From: PKWO01 sp036384915
GTDB lineage: Bacteria; Pseudomonadota; Gammaproteobacteria; Burkholderiales; Burkholderiaceae_D
Assembly (NCBI GenBank): GCA_036384915.1
Contig: DASVLJ010000031.1
Span: 1 to 38,248 of the forward strand
Length of the DNA: 38,248 bases
Direction of reading: 5' to 3'
Shown: piece by piece, positions 1 to 9,557 of the stretch
Layout of the letters: the number at the start of each line of letters is the position of its first letter
How positions within the stretch are numbered: position 1 is the stretch's first letter
Position numbers and translations under genes: made by a program
The notes under the pieces: generated by a model
The model's database searches: none
Seen by the model: only the letters and a program-made list of their open reading frames with translations
Told to the model about the DNA's origin: nothing

Positions 1-1
1 G

Positions 2-274
2 AAAGCCACGGTATTGCTGGCGCCGCATCACGGCAGCGGCACCTCGTCGACGCTGCCTTTCCTGCAGGCTGTGCAGCCTCAGGTGGCGATCTTCCAGGTT
101 GGCTATCGCAACCGCTTCCATCACCCGAAGGCGGAAGTGTATGCGCGCTATGGCGCGCTTGGCATCGAGCGTCTGCGCAGCGACGAGTCGGGCGCCGTCA
201 AATTGCAGCTTGGCGGAGGCGTGGCGATAGAGGAGTATCGCCGCGCCGCGCCGCGCTACTGGTTTGGCCGCTAG
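2..274 (+). CDS. comEC: ComEC/Rec2 DNA-uptake channel protein, C-terminal end (partial)
   Basis: This is the last 90 codons of a gene that begins left of the window. The reading frame is open from base 2. It carries APHHGSGTSST, then QVAIFQVGYRNRFHHP and a late SDESGAV. This matches the end of the metallo-beta-lactamase-like domain that closes ComEC/Rec2 proteins, where the PHHGS histidines belong to the metal-site region. ComEC forms the inner-membrane channel for single-stranded DNA during natural transformation. The gene stops only 14 bases before the stop of the convergent DUF4214 gene, so the two transcripts must meet tail to tail. The family call from this short tail is fairly firm. Whether the full gene is intact cannot be seen. 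Confidence 0.8.
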   Translation, partial: KATVLLAPHHGSGTSSTLPFLQAVQPQVAIFQVGYRNRFHHPKAEVYARYGALGIERLRSDESGAVKLQLGGGVAIEEYRRAAPRYWFGR

Positions 275-288
275 CGAGTATTTGCCGA

Positions 289-3200
289 TTAACCAAGCAA
301 ATGCAGCACGCCGCCCGAGAATGTCGCGTGCGCGAAGGTATATGCGGTGCCGGTCAATTCCACCACGCCGTCGCCGATGGAGAATCTTCCGCTATCCATG
401 GCGGTGGAGGTTTCGATCAGGTAGGTATTGCCGCCGAACTGGAACCATTCCAGACCGTGCGCCGTTTGCGCAACCACGCCGCCTTTGCCCAGGGCCGCAG
501 CGATCCAGTCTGCCAATGAACCCGTGCTGCCGCCGCTGGCAGTGACATTGCCTGCCGTGACCTGGGTCAGGCTGGCGGCACTGCCCGCACTGTCGCTGAA
601 GGTGATGCTGTCGCTGCCGGCGTTGTTGAGCCCGGAGACGCTAAGGATATTGTTGAAGTTGGTCAGGGCGCCGATGGTGCCGATGCTCAAGTTGTCCGTG
701 CCGGTATGCGTGCCGAAGGCGACGCTGCCTGCAGCGCCGCTGGCCAGGGTCACGGCATTGCTGCCGCCGCCGAGGTTCAGCGTCACGTTGTCGTTCAAGC
801 CGCTGACTGTAATCTTGTTGTTGCCGGCGCCGGCCGTGACGTGCAGCGTGGCATTGGTGCCGCTCGAGGTGACGCTGTCGGCATTGGTGCCTTGTGCGGC
901 GAACGTGATGTTGACGTTGCCGATGGAGGAGGTCGTGACCGAATCGATCCCCGTGCCCAGGCTGACGTTCTGATTCGAACCGGACTGGCCCTGGCCCAGC
1001 GTGATGCTGTCGTTGCCGTTGCCGAGCGTGATGGCATCGGTCGCGCCGGCCTGCGTGCCGCCAGTGGAATTGAAGGTGACGGGGGCGTCGTCGGCGGCGC
1101 CGGCAAGCGTGATGCCGGTGACCGTGGTGACGCCGCCGACGTTGGCACTGATGTGGCCGTTCAGCGTCAGGCTTTGCAGCGCGGGCAGGGTCGAGGCGCC
1201 CAGCGCGATGGTATTGACGGTGCTGGTCGAGGTCGAGGTGTCGGCGATGGTGGCCGTGGTCAATTGATTGTCGGCCAGGCTGCCGATCGAGACGGAACCG
1301 GCGCTGTTTGCCTTCAGCGTGAAGCTAGCGACCGAGGTCGAGATCGAGCCGAAGGTCATGGCGTAGCTGTTCAGGGTCAGCGTGGCGAGCGCATTGTCGC
1401 TCAATCCGGCGAAGGCAGAAGTGCCGGAGGCGACGCTGTCGTTGATGGTCAGAGCCGCCACCGACTCAACCATGGTGCTGCCGACCGATAGCGGGGCATT
1501 GCCGCTGATGTTGAGGGTTGCGAGGGCTGTGTCGGCCAGCGCGCCCAGCGTATTGGCCTGGCCGGAGGTGGAGTTGCTCGACAGGTCGAGCGTCGTCGCG
1601 CCCGCACTGGCGTAGCCGGATATGGTGATGCCGCCGACGCCGATGCCTGCGGTCGAAGCCGTGCCCAGCGTCACGTCTTGCACCGCGCCGCTGGCTTCGG
1701 CACTGGAAAAGGACAGCGCCACCGTGTGCGAATCGGAAGCGATGAAGGCCAGGGGCGTGTCGGGATGCAGGTCGATGAAGCTGATGTTGCCGCCGGCACC
1801 GCTCACGATCAGGTTGTTGCAGGGGCCGGCCGATTTCATGTCAAGCGTACCCGAACTCGTGCCGGACAATTCCCAGCTCTGGAAGTTGGCGTAGTTCGTC
1901 AGGTTGGTGCTGGGGGTGAAGGTGAGGCCGGAGAAGTTGATGCTGTTGTTGCTTGCGCTGCCGGCTGTTGCCGTGGCGCTCGCCGAACCGATGGTGACGT
2001 TGTCGGCACCCTTGCCGCCGCTGAAGCTTTGCGAGCCGCCGATGACGACGCTCACGGTTCCGCCGGCCTGGGTGGCATTGATGTTGGCGTGGCTGCCGAT
2101 CTTGCTGAAGTCGGCGGAGAAATTGCCGCTGCCGGATATCGATGCGGTAATGACCCCCGGTGTGTTCAGGCTGGCAACGGTTAGGCCGGCATTGCCGCTG
2201 AAGCTCAATGCGCCGGCTTGGGGGGCGGAGAGGATGATGCCGCTCGAATCGTCGTTGGCTGCGGTGACATTCAAGCCCAGCACATTCGGTGCGCTCAAGG
2301 TCATGGCGCTGTCGCCGTCGAGCGTCAGGTTGAGCGGCGCCGTCAGCGCTACCGATGCCGCCGCAGTGACGTTCTGGCCATTGTCGCCGGCCACGGTCAG
2401 CGCGGTGAGCGCATTGCTGTTGACCTTGACGCCGCCGGTAGGATTGGCGATTGCGACGGTGGCGATGGTGTTGGCGGCGCTGCTGCCGTAATTGAGGTCG
2501 TGCACCACGATATTGCTGCCGCCGGAAACGCTGACACTCTTGGTGGTGCTGCCGCCATTGACGCTCACCGCATGGTTGGCGTCGCTGAACACCGAAACCT
2601 GGCTGCCGCCGTAAGTCGTCACCGCGCCGGCCGTGCCGGTGTCGCGCACGCTGAGCGTTTGCGTCGGCGCCACGGTGATGTTGTCGCTGCCGTGCGAGAG
2701 GCCGATGTTTACGCTTTGCAAGCCGCTCCAGGTGCTGAAATCCATAGTGCCGATGGATTCGGCCGATTGCACGTTCAGCACCGTAATGCCGCTGATGGTG
2801 GTCTGGGGCAGCGACATGGCCGCGCCCAGGCCGAAGTCGGTGATGTTGAGAATATTGTCGTTGCCTGCGGGCGTGATGGCATCGCCTGCGGTCAGGGTTG
2901 CGGCCGGCAGACCCGCGGCCGTGCCGGCGCTGTTGTCGAGCATGGCATTGAAGGTGTTGCTGCCCAGGCCGCCGGCGAGCGTATCCTGGCCGGTGGTCAA
3001 GGCAAAGGTGTTGTTGGTCGATTGCGCGCCCAGCGCCGCCACGGCTTGCGCCACTTCAGTCTGGTAGGACTGTACCGCGCTGGCGCCGGTCACGCCCGAC
3101 AGGAGCGAGCGTGCCACCAGTGCCGCGGCCGGCCCGCTGTATTCGGCGATGCCGCTCGTATCCGAGACCCCGGCCGTAAACTGGCCCGCCACGTTGAGCT

Positions 3201-3639
3201 TGTTGGCGATGGTCGCGGCATCGATAAGGCCTTGCGCGCTGGTGTTGGCCGTGGCGCCGGCTGCAATCGAGAGTGCCGCATTGCCCAGGCTGACGCTGCC
3301 CGAGGTAATGGCGTCAACCCAGAAGTTCAGGCCCGCCGCAGCCGGGGCGCGGTTGAGCAAGTTTTCAAAAACGGCCGTGACGAAGGACGTGGCGCTGCTG
3401 GCGCTGGTGGTGACTTGGCCGTAGAGCAGCACCGATTCGGGGCTGGTGCCGAAACCGTCCACCAGTTTTTGCACCGCGGGGTTGGTCGAGTAGGCTGCGG
3501 TCAAGGTGGCGACGTCGGTCGGCGCATTGGCCGCCGCCATGGCGGCTTCGAAATTCTGTAAGCCTTGCGCATCGGCCGGGCGGCCGAAATAGGTCACATA
3601 CAGTTCCTGCACGATGTTGGCATAGCTGCTGGAAGACAT
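289..3639 (-). CDS. Large repetitive DUF4214-domain exoprotein (S-layer/RTX-like, probable type I secretion substrate)
   Basis: The protein has 1116 residues. Residues 1-200 resemble DUF4214: YVTYFGRPADAQGL near the start, then LLNRAPAAAGLNFW. The remainder is a long beta-strand-rich region dominated by Ser, Thr, Gly, Ala, Asn and Val, with degenerate glycine/aspartate RTX-like turns near residues 890-940 (LGNGNDSITLGQG). There is no N-terminal signal peptide. The C-terminus (FQFGGNTYLIE, then hydrophobic and acidic positions ending GGVLHLLG) looks like an uncleaved type I secretion signal. Such proteins are usually surface-layer or adhesin-like. No ABC exporter, membrane-fusion protein or TolC gene is present in the window, so the secretion partner lies elsewhere. 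The ATG follows CGAGGCCCCC, a modest ribosome site. A glycosyltransferase gene ends 39 bases upstream on the same strand. I see a single cysteine in the whole chain. Function beyond surface exoprotein is not supported. Confidence 0.8.
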   Translation of the reverse strand: MSSSSYANIVQELYVTYFGRPADAQGLQNFEAAMAAANAPTDVATLTAAYSTNPAVQKLVDGFGTSPESVLLYGQVTTSASSATSFVTAVFENLLNRAPAAAGLNFWVDAITSGSVSLGNAALSIAAGATANTSAQGLIDAATIANKLNVAGQFTAGVSDTSGIAEYSGPAAALVARSLLSGVTGASAVQSYQTEVAQAVAALGAQSTNNTFALTTGQDTLAGGLGSNTFNAMLDNSAGTAAGLPAATLTAGDAITPAGNDNILNITDFGLGAAMSLPQTTISGITVLNVQSAESIGTMDFSTWSGLQSVNIGLSHGSDNITVAPTQTLSVRDTGTAGAVTTYGGSQVSVFSDANHAVSVNGGSTTKSVSVSGGSNIVVHDLNYGSSAANTIATVAIANPTGGVKVNSNALTALTVAGDNGQNVTAAASVALTAPLNLTLDGDSAMTLSAPNVLGLNVTAANDDSSGIILSAPQAGALSFSGNAGLTVASLNTPGVITASISGSGNFSADFSKIGSHANINATQAGGTVSVVIGGSQSFSGGKGADNVTIGSASATATAGSASNNSINFSGLTFTPSTNLTNYANFQSWELSGTSSGTLDMKSAGPCNNLIVSGAGGNISFIDLHPDTPLAFIASDSHTVALSFSSAEASGAVQDVTLGTASTAGIGVGGITISGYASAGATTLDLSSNSTSGQANTLGALADTALATLNISGNAPLSVGSTMVESVAALTINDSVASGTSAFAGLSDNALATLTLNSYAMTFGSISTSVASFTLKANSAGSVSIGSLADNQLTTATIADTSTSTSTVNTIALGASTLPALQSLTLNGHISANVGGVTTVTGITLAGAADDAPVTFNSTGGTQAGATDAITLGNGNDSITLGQGQSGSNQNVSLGTGIDSVTTSSIGNVNITFAAQGTNADSVTSSGTNATLHVTAGAGNNKITVSGLNDNVTLNLGGGSNAVTLASGAAGSVAFGTHTGTDNLSIGTIGALTNFNNILSVSGLNNAGSDSITFSDSAGSAASLTQVTAGNVTASGGSTGSLADWIAAALGKGGVVAQTAHGLEWFQFGGNTYLIETSTAMDSGRFSIGDGVVELTGTAYTFAHATFSGGVLHLLG

Positions 3640-3678
3640 GGGGGCCTCGATGAGTTGATGGATATGGGTTGGAAAAGC

Positions 3679-4776
3679 TCAGACGGTTTTTTCGATGATC
3701 TTGTCGATGAAGCGCGCCATGCCCTGTTCGGCACGCCAGCGCAGCGCGGCGCGCTGTGCGGCTTCCGCGTAGCGTGGATAGTCTTGCGCCATTTCCCCGA
3801 TCGCCTGCAGGATGCCCGCGGGACTATGTTCGAGATAGGGGCGGCAAGATCCTTGCGCGAGAAAGCGCGCCGCAGCCAGGGTACCGGCCGGCAGCACGAA
3901 GGGCAGGCCGGCCGACATGGCATTGCAGGCCACGCCCGACATGCGGTGTAAATAGATCTCCCTTTGCATGGGGCACACCACGAGGTCGCATGCGAGCATT
4001 TCGGTTTGCAGGTCCTCGACGAAGCCTTCGATGATGTGCAGATTGGGATGGCCATTGGTGTTGAAGAACTGGCCGTTGGTATCGTGCAGTACGACACGGT
4101 AGCCCTGCCCGATCAATTGTTCGGCCAGCGGGGCGATCAAGTTCTTGCCGCGCTCGTCGCGTTGCGAGCCGAAGAATCCTATCGTGGCTGCCTGGTCCGC
4201 ATAGTGCATCTTGCTGCGGCCGGAAAGCGTGATCGGGAATGTCTCCACGGCGAGCCCGTCGAGATAGCCGGCCAGGAAATCGCCGACGACGGGGTCGATT
4301 GCGCCCATGGAGAAACGCATGCCGCGCCGCCTGACGTGGCCGGCGGCCAGATGCCATATCCGGCCCGAAAGCGGGCCCTGGTAGCTCGGCTCGGCATGGG
4401 CATAACCCACAGCCGTCCCCGCAAGGCCGGACAAGGCATAGCCGTAGAATTCGAGCGGCTTCAATGAGGGAAACAGGTTGAGATCGGCCGGGGGCAGGCT
4501 GGCCAATTCGCCGGCCATGGTGCGCGCCTTGTATTCCAGCATCGCCATCGCGTCATGCCTCAGATCCAGCGGGGCATAGGCAAAATGGGAAAACAGCGGT
4601 ACAAACCTGCAGCCGGTACGCGCGAGTCCTTCGGCCACGGCGGGGTCGGATTGCGCCGCGCCGCAGGCGAGCACTTCCCAGCCGCGCGCCTGGAAACCCG
4701 CCGCCAGTTGCCGCATCAGGTCGAAATGATGCCCCGTTTTTCCCTGCAACCCATTGTCGAGTATGTTGACGCGCAT
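3679..4776 (-). CDS. GT-B fold glycosyltransferase (family 1/4-like)
   Basis: About 365 residues from the ATG at 4776. The frame also allows a TTG at 4812, adding 12 residues. I prefer the ATG because the protein then opens MRVNILDNGLQGKTGHHF, a standard first beta strand and glycine loop of GT-B enzymes, and because a -10-like box (4819-4824) would place the transcript start near 4812. No clear Shine-Dalgarno precedes either start. The C-terminal half has the sugar-nucleotide domain pattern: IGFFGSQRDERGKN, then HIIEGFVEDL, a LACDLVVCP strand and HRMSGVACNAMSAGLPFVLP. No membrane segment is seen, so it should be cytoplasmic. It probably shares a transcript with the DUF4214 exoprotein downstream. 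Glycosylation of that protein or of an envelope glycan is a guess from adjacency; donor and acceptor are unknown. Confidence 0.75.
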   Translation of the reverse strand: MRVNILDNGLQGKTGHHFDLMRQLAAGFQARGWEVLACGAAQSDPAVAEGLARTGCRFVPLFSHFAYAPLDLRHDAMAMLEYKARTMAGELASLPPADLNLFPSLKPLEFYGYALSGLAGTAVGYAHAEPSYQGPLSGRIWHLAAGHVRRRGMRFSMGAIDPVVGDFLAGYLDGLAVETFPITLSGRSKMHYADQAATIGFFGSQRDERGKNLIAPLAEQLIGQGYRVVLHDTNGQFFNTNGHPNLHIIEGFVEDLQTEMLACDLVVCPMQREIYLHRMSGVACNAMSAGLPFVLPAGTLAAARFLAQGSCRPYLEHSPAGILQAIGEMAQDYPRYAEAAQRAALRWRAEQGMARFIDKIIEKTV

Positions 4777-5132
4777 TGTGCCGGCCGGAATCTTGTCGCG
4801 AAGTTTTGTCAATTCGGCAGTATATATGGGGATGTGGTGCGTGGGATGTGATGCGACAGACGACCCGGTTAGGTACGCCGGGGCGGCACACGTTTTGTTT
4901 CCCGCCGGGAACGAGCGGCAAGGGACGGCTTTCTGCGGGGAGCCCGGGCTTGCATCGATGAAAATGCCGGCGCGTGCCTTGCTACCGCCCGCTTCCCTGC
5001 ATTGAAAATCTTATATCAGGGGGATATTCGGCCAAGGTCTCGGTCATCGGCGCAGCTGCGGTCGCGGCCATTTCGGCGCATTTTTACGCTATAATTCGAA
5101 TTTCCCGCACGTGCCATTCGGCACCTTCTGCA
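4777..5132. other. Divergent intergenic region between glycosyltransferase and pyrG
   Basis: This 356-base stretch separates two divergent genes and should hold both promoters. On the minus strand a TATACT box lies at 4819-4824. On the plus strand a TATAAT box lies at 5090-5095. Neither has a convincing -35 hexamer. The open frame running into pyrG from 4974 is upstream read-through without a homologous N-terminus. I see no repeat or RNA gene here. Confidence 0.5.
5090..5095 (+). promoter_or_regulatory. Probable -10 box of the pyrG operon promoter
   Basis: A perfect TATAAT follows ACGC, 38 bases ahead of the pyrG ATG. The -35 region at 16-18 bases spacing is poor (CCATTT-like), so activation or a weak promoter is possible. 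It is the only consensus-like box in this gap on the plus strand. Confidence 0.45.
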
Positions 5133-6791
5133 ATGACCAAATTTGTATTTGTCACTGGCGGCGTCGTGTCATCCCTCGGTAAAGGGATTGCCGCCGCCTC
5201 CCTCGCTGCGATCCTCGAATCGCGCGGCCTCAAAGTCACCCTGCTCAAGCTCGACCCGTATATCAACGTGGACCCGGGCACGATGAGCCCGTTCCAGCAC
5301 GGCGAAGTGTTCGTCACCGACGACGGCGCCGAAACCGACCTGGATCTGGGCCACTATGAGCGCTTCGTCTCGGCCAAGATGAAGAAGGTCAACAATTTCA
5401 CCACCGGCCAGATCTACGAATCGGTGATCCGCAAGGAGCGGCGCGGCGAATACCTGGGCAAGACGGTCCAGGTGATTCCGCACATCACCAACGAGATCCA
5501 GGAATACATCCACCGCGGCGCCGAAGGCTATGATGTGGCCATCGTCGAAATCGGCGGTACGGTGGGCGACATCGAATCCTTGCCCTTCCTCGAAGCGGCG
5601 CGCCAATTGAGCCTGCGCCTGGGCCGTTCGGCTGCCGCCTTCGTGCACCTGACCCTGGTGCCTTACCTGGTATCGGCCGGCGAATTGAAGACCAAGCCGA
5701 CGCAGCACAGCGTGCAAAAGCTGCGCGAAATCGGTATTTCGCCCGACGCCTTGCTGTGCCGCGCCGACCGTCGCATTCCCGACGACGAGCGCGCCAAGAT
5801 TTCGCTGTTCTCCAACGTGCAGGAAGATGCCGTCATCTCGGTCTGGGATGCCGACACCATCTACAAGATTCCGCAGATGCTGCACGACCAGGGCCTGGAC
5901 GAGATCGTGTGCCAAAAGCTCGGCATCCAGGCCAAGCCGGCCGACCTCTCGATGTGGACCAGGCTGGTCCATACGCTGGAAAACCCCAAGGATGAAATCA
6001 CCATCGGCATGGTGGGCAAGTATGTCGATCTGACCGAGTCCTACAAGTCGCTCACCGAAGCGCTGCGCCACGCCGGCATCCATACCGAAAGCCGCGTCAA
6101 CATCGAATACCTCGATTCGGAAGAGATCGAAGCCAAGGGCACGGACAGCCTGTCGCACTACGACGCCATCCTGGTTCCCGGCGGCTTCGGCAAGCGCGGC
6201 GTGGAAGGCAAGATCATGGCCGCGCGCTATGCACGCGAGAACAAGATTCCCTACCTCGGCATCTGCCTCGGCATGCAGGTCGCGCTGATCGAATACGCGC
6301 GCAACATGGCCGGCCTGGAAAAGGCCAACTCCACCGAGTTCGACAACCAGACGCCCAACCCCGTGGTGGCCCTGATCACCGAATGGCAAAACCACGACGG
6401 CAAGGTCGAGCGGCGCGACGCCAATTCCGACATGGGCGGCACCATGCGCCTCGGTGCGCAGACCTGCGCCGTCAAGCCGGGTACGCTGGCCGCCGAAATT
6501 TACGGCGCCACCGTCACCGAGCGCCACCGTCACCGTTATGAAGCCAATAACCACTATCTCGGCCGCGTGGAAAACGCCGGCATGGTGGTCTCGGCCCGCA
6601 CGCCCGCCGAGGACTTGTGCGAAATCATGGAATTGCCGCGCACGGGCGAGAACAGCCACCCGTGGTACGTCGGCGTGCAATACCACCCTGAGTTCAAGTC
6701 CACGCCGCGCGACGGCCACCCCTTGTTCATCTCCTACATCAAGGCAGCCCTGGCGCACAAGCACGCCAAGGACGAAAGGAAGGCGGCATGA
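5133..6791 (+). CDS. pyrG: CTP synthase
   Basis: CTP synthase makes CTP from UTP, ATP and glutamine, the last step of pyrimidine nucleotide synthesis in the cytosol. The start at 5133 gives 552 residues, the usual family length, and begins MTKFVFVTGGVVSSLGKG, the invariant N-terminus with its nucleotide-binding loop. The upstream in-frame extension to 4974 has no family counterpart. The amidoligase domain shows KLDPYINVDPGTMSPFQHGE. The glutamine amidotransferase domain has the nucleophile elbow YLGICLGMQ and the terminal GVQYHPEF with the catalytic His and Glu. The stop overlaps the kdsA start by four bases (ATGA), so the two are translationally coupled. The order pyrG-kdsA-eno-ftsB is conserved in beta- and gammaproteobacteria. 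Confidence 0.98.
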   Translation: MTKFVFVTGGVVSSLGKGIAAASLAAILESRGLKVTLLKLDPYINVDPGTMSPFQHGEVFVTDDGAETDLDLGHYERFVSAKMKKVNNFTTGQIYESVIRKERRGEYLGKTVQVIPHITNEIQEYIHRGAEGYDVAIVEIGGTVGDIESLPFLEAARQLSLRLGRSAAAFVHLTLVPYLVSAGELKTKPTQHSVQKLREIGISPDALLCRADRRIPDDERAKISLFSNVQEDAVISVWDADTIYKIPQMLHDQGLDEIVCQKLGIQAKPADLSMWTRLVHTLENPKDEITIGMVGKYVDLTESYKSLTEALRHAGIHTESRVNIEYLDSEEIEAKGTDSLSHYDAILVPGGFGKRGVEGKIMAARYARENKIPYLGICLGMQVALIEYARNMAGLEKANSTEFDNQTPNPVVALITEWQNHDGKVERRDANSDMGGTMRLGAQTCAVKPGTLAAEIYGATVTERHRHRYEANNHYLGRVENAGMVVSARTPAEDLCEIMELPRTGENSHPWYVGVQYHPEFKSTPRDGHPLFISYIKAALAHKHAKDERKAA

Positions 6792-7642
6792 AACTCTGCG
6801 GCTTCGACGCGGGACTCGATCACCCGTTCTTCCTGATCGCCGGCACCTGCGTCATCGAGTCTGAGCAGATGGCCCTGGATACCGCCGGCACGCTCAAGGA
6901 AATCACTTCAGGTCTCGGCATCAACTTCATCTACAAGTCGTCCTTCGACAAGGCCAACCGCTCTTCGGGCAGTTCGTTCCGCGGCCTCGGCATGGAAAAG
7001 GGCCTGGAGATTCTGGCGCAAGTGAAGAAGCAGATCGGCGTGCCGGTTCTGACCGACGTGCACGAGATCGACGAGATCAAGCCGGTGGCCGCCGTGGTCG
7101 ACGTGCTGCAAACGCCGGCCTTCCTCTGCCGCCAGACCGACTTCATCACCGCCTGCGCCCAATCGGGCAAGCCGGTGAACATCAAGAAGGGCCAGTTCCT
7201 GGCGCCGCATGACATGAAGAACGTCATGGACAAGGCCAAGGCGGCGGCGCGTGCCGCCGGCTTGGACGAAGACATGTTCATGGCTTGCGAACGCGGCGCC
7301 TCGTTCGGCTACAACAACCTGGTATCGGACATGCGTTCGCTGGCGATCATGCGCGAAACCGGCTGCCCCGTAGTGTTCGACGCCACCCACTCGGTGCAAT
7401 TGCCGGGCGGGCAGGGTACGAGCTCGGGCGGGCAGCGCGAGTATGTGCCGGTGCTGGCGCGTGCGGCGATCGCTGTCGGGGTGGCCGGCGTGTTCATGGA
7501 AACGCACCCGAACCCGGCCGAAGCCAAATCGGACGGCCCGAACGCCGTGCCCCTGGCGCGCATGAAGGATTTGCTCGGCACGCTGATCGAACTCGATCGC
7601 GTGACGAAGAAGAACGGCTTCCTCGAAGCCAATTTTGCATAA
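6788..7642 (+). CDS. kdsA: 3-deoxy-8-phosphooctulonate synthase (KDO-8-P synthase)
   Basis: KdsA condenses phosphoenolpyruvate with arabinose 5-phosphate to KDO-8-phosphate, the first committed step of the lipopolysaccharide inner-core sugar. The 284-residue product is full length. It shows FFLIAGTCVIES at the N-terminus, the YKSSFDKANRSS substrate loop, VLTDVHE, the NIKKGQFLAPHDM segment and FDATHSVQ near the end, all family hallmarks. Asn in VNIKKGQF, where metal-dependent forms carry Cys, suggests the metal-independent class. The ATG overlaps the pyrG stop. Its product uses PEP, which the downstream enolase makes. The cell must therefore be Gram-negative with KDO-containing lipopolysaccharide. 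Confidence 0.97.
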   Translation: MKLCGFDAGLDHPFFLIAGTCVIESEQMALDTAGTLKEITSGLGINFIYKSSFDKANRSSGSSFRGLGMEKGLEILAQVKKQIGVPVLTDVHEIDEIKPVAAVVDVLQTPAFLCRQTDFITACAQSGKPVNIKKGQFLAPHDMKNVMDKAKAAARAAGLDEDMFMACERGASFGYNNLVSDMRSLAIMRETGCPVVFDATHSVQLPGGQGTSSGGQREYVPVLARAAIAVGVAGVFMETHPNPAEAKSDGPNAVPLARMKDLLGTLIELDRVTKKNGFLEANFA

Positions 7643-7757
7643 ATCGCAGGTTGCTTGCCAGCCGTTTTGCACCCCGGCCTGCCCGATCACGGCACGCGAT
7701 GGACGATGAGACGATCGCAAAAAGATCACTGTGTGCGGAAAGTCGGCAACTTGCAGG

Positions 7758-7774
7758 CTGGGATGAAATCCCAG
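7758..7774. repeat. Half unit of CTGGGA palindromic repeat family (kdsA-eno gap)
   Basis: A perfect 7-base inverted repeat, CTGGGAT, three bases, ATCCCAG, lies in the 190-base gap between kdsA and eno. Its flanks (GCAGG on the left, CAATG on the right) match the left unit of the paired repeats at 12754-12810 and 21182-21252. Here only one unit is present and the head reads GCAG rather than GTAG. It could act as an mRNA hairpin that uncouples eno from kdsA, but nothing in the sequence proves that. There is no U tract, so a terminator is unlikely. Confidence 0.6.
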
Positions 7775-7832
7775 CAATGCAGATTAACATCATTGCCGGA
7801 ACCTCGGTCCCGGTCCACCAGGAGAAAAGTGA

Positions 7833-9116
<1,284 letters not shown>

Positions 9117-9120
9117 ACCG

Positions 9121-9450
9121 ATGCGTTTAATCGCCCTTTGCCTGGTCACGTTGCTGGTGCTGATTCAGTACCCCTTGTGGCTCGGCAAGGGTGGTTGGCT
9201 GCGCGTGCATGAGCTGGACCTGCAAGTAGCCGCCGCGCACGAAAAGAACGATGAAGCCAAGGCGCGCAACGCGAAACTGGCTTCCGAAGTCAACGATCTG
9301 AAAGACGGCACCGGTGCAGTTGAAGAGCGCGCCCGGCTTGAGCTGAACATGATCAAGAACGACGAAGTGTTTGTGCAGATTACTGCGCCCGCCAAGGGCG
9401 AGGCGGCACCGGGTCCAACTCCTGCGCCCGACAATACAAAGAAACCGTAG
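9121..9450 (+). CDS. ftsB: Cell division protein FtsB
   Basis: FtsB is a small bitopic protein of the FtsQLB subcomplex that links the divisome to activation of septal peptidoglycan synthesis. The 109-residue product has the standard layout: one N-terminal membrane helix (LIALCLVTLLVLIQYPLWLG), a periplasmic coiled coil (about residues 30-70, with VAAAHEKNDEAKARNAKL), then the ERARLELNMIKNDEVFVQI motif of the FtsB/DivIC family. The C-terminal tail is Pro/Ala-rich and probably disordered. It lies four bases after eno. The stop codon TAG is the last three bases of the GTAG head of the REP element that starts at 9447, so the repeat begins inside this gene. Confidence 0.93.
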   Translation: MRLIALCLVTLLVLIQYPLWLGKGGWLRVHELDLQVAAAHEKNDEAKARNAKLASEVNDLKDGTGAVEERARLELNMIKNDEVFVQITAPAKGEAAPGPTPAPDNTKKP

Positions 9451-9541
9451 GTTGGGTTGAGCGCAGCGAAGCCCAACATCGAGCGCACGCGACACCGGTT
9501 ACGTCGTTTGTTGGGCTTCGCTTCGCTCAACGTCAACCTAC
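9447..9541. repeat. REP inverted pair (BIME-like), left flank of the RAYT gene
   Basis: Two near-identical arms of about 31-32 bases (9447-9477 and 9510-9541) face each other across a 32-base spacer. Each arm begins, reading inward, with GTAGGTTG and contains an internal hairpin GTTGAGC / GAAGCCCAAC type. The GTAG head followed by an imperfect hairpin is the defining layout of REP elements mobilised by RAYT transposases. The first head supplies the ftsB stop codon. The copy at 10100-10195 is clearly the same unit, including most of the spacer. Confidence 0.9.
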
Positions 9542-9557
9542 GGCTCTAATCGACATC

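Noticed and set aside
890..1050. DUF4214 repeats read as true calcium-binding RTX nonapeptides
   Set aside because: Only one or two degenerate GNGND-type turns occur (about residues 860-900). A regular GGxGxDxUx array is absent.
2218..3561. 447-codon plus-strand frame opposite the DUF4214 gene
   Set aside because: Arg/His/Gly/Ala-rich shadow; the minus-strand frame has DUF4214 motifs and a ribosome site.
4974..5132. N-terminal extension of pyrG by 53 codons
   Set aside because: CTP synthases begin at MTKFVFVTGG. The extension spans the TATAAT box, so it is upstream DNA.
5169..6764. 531-codon open frame antisense to pyrG
   Set aside because: The pyrG frame is an unmistakable CTP synthase, and the antisense frame has the low-complexity composition of a mirror frame.
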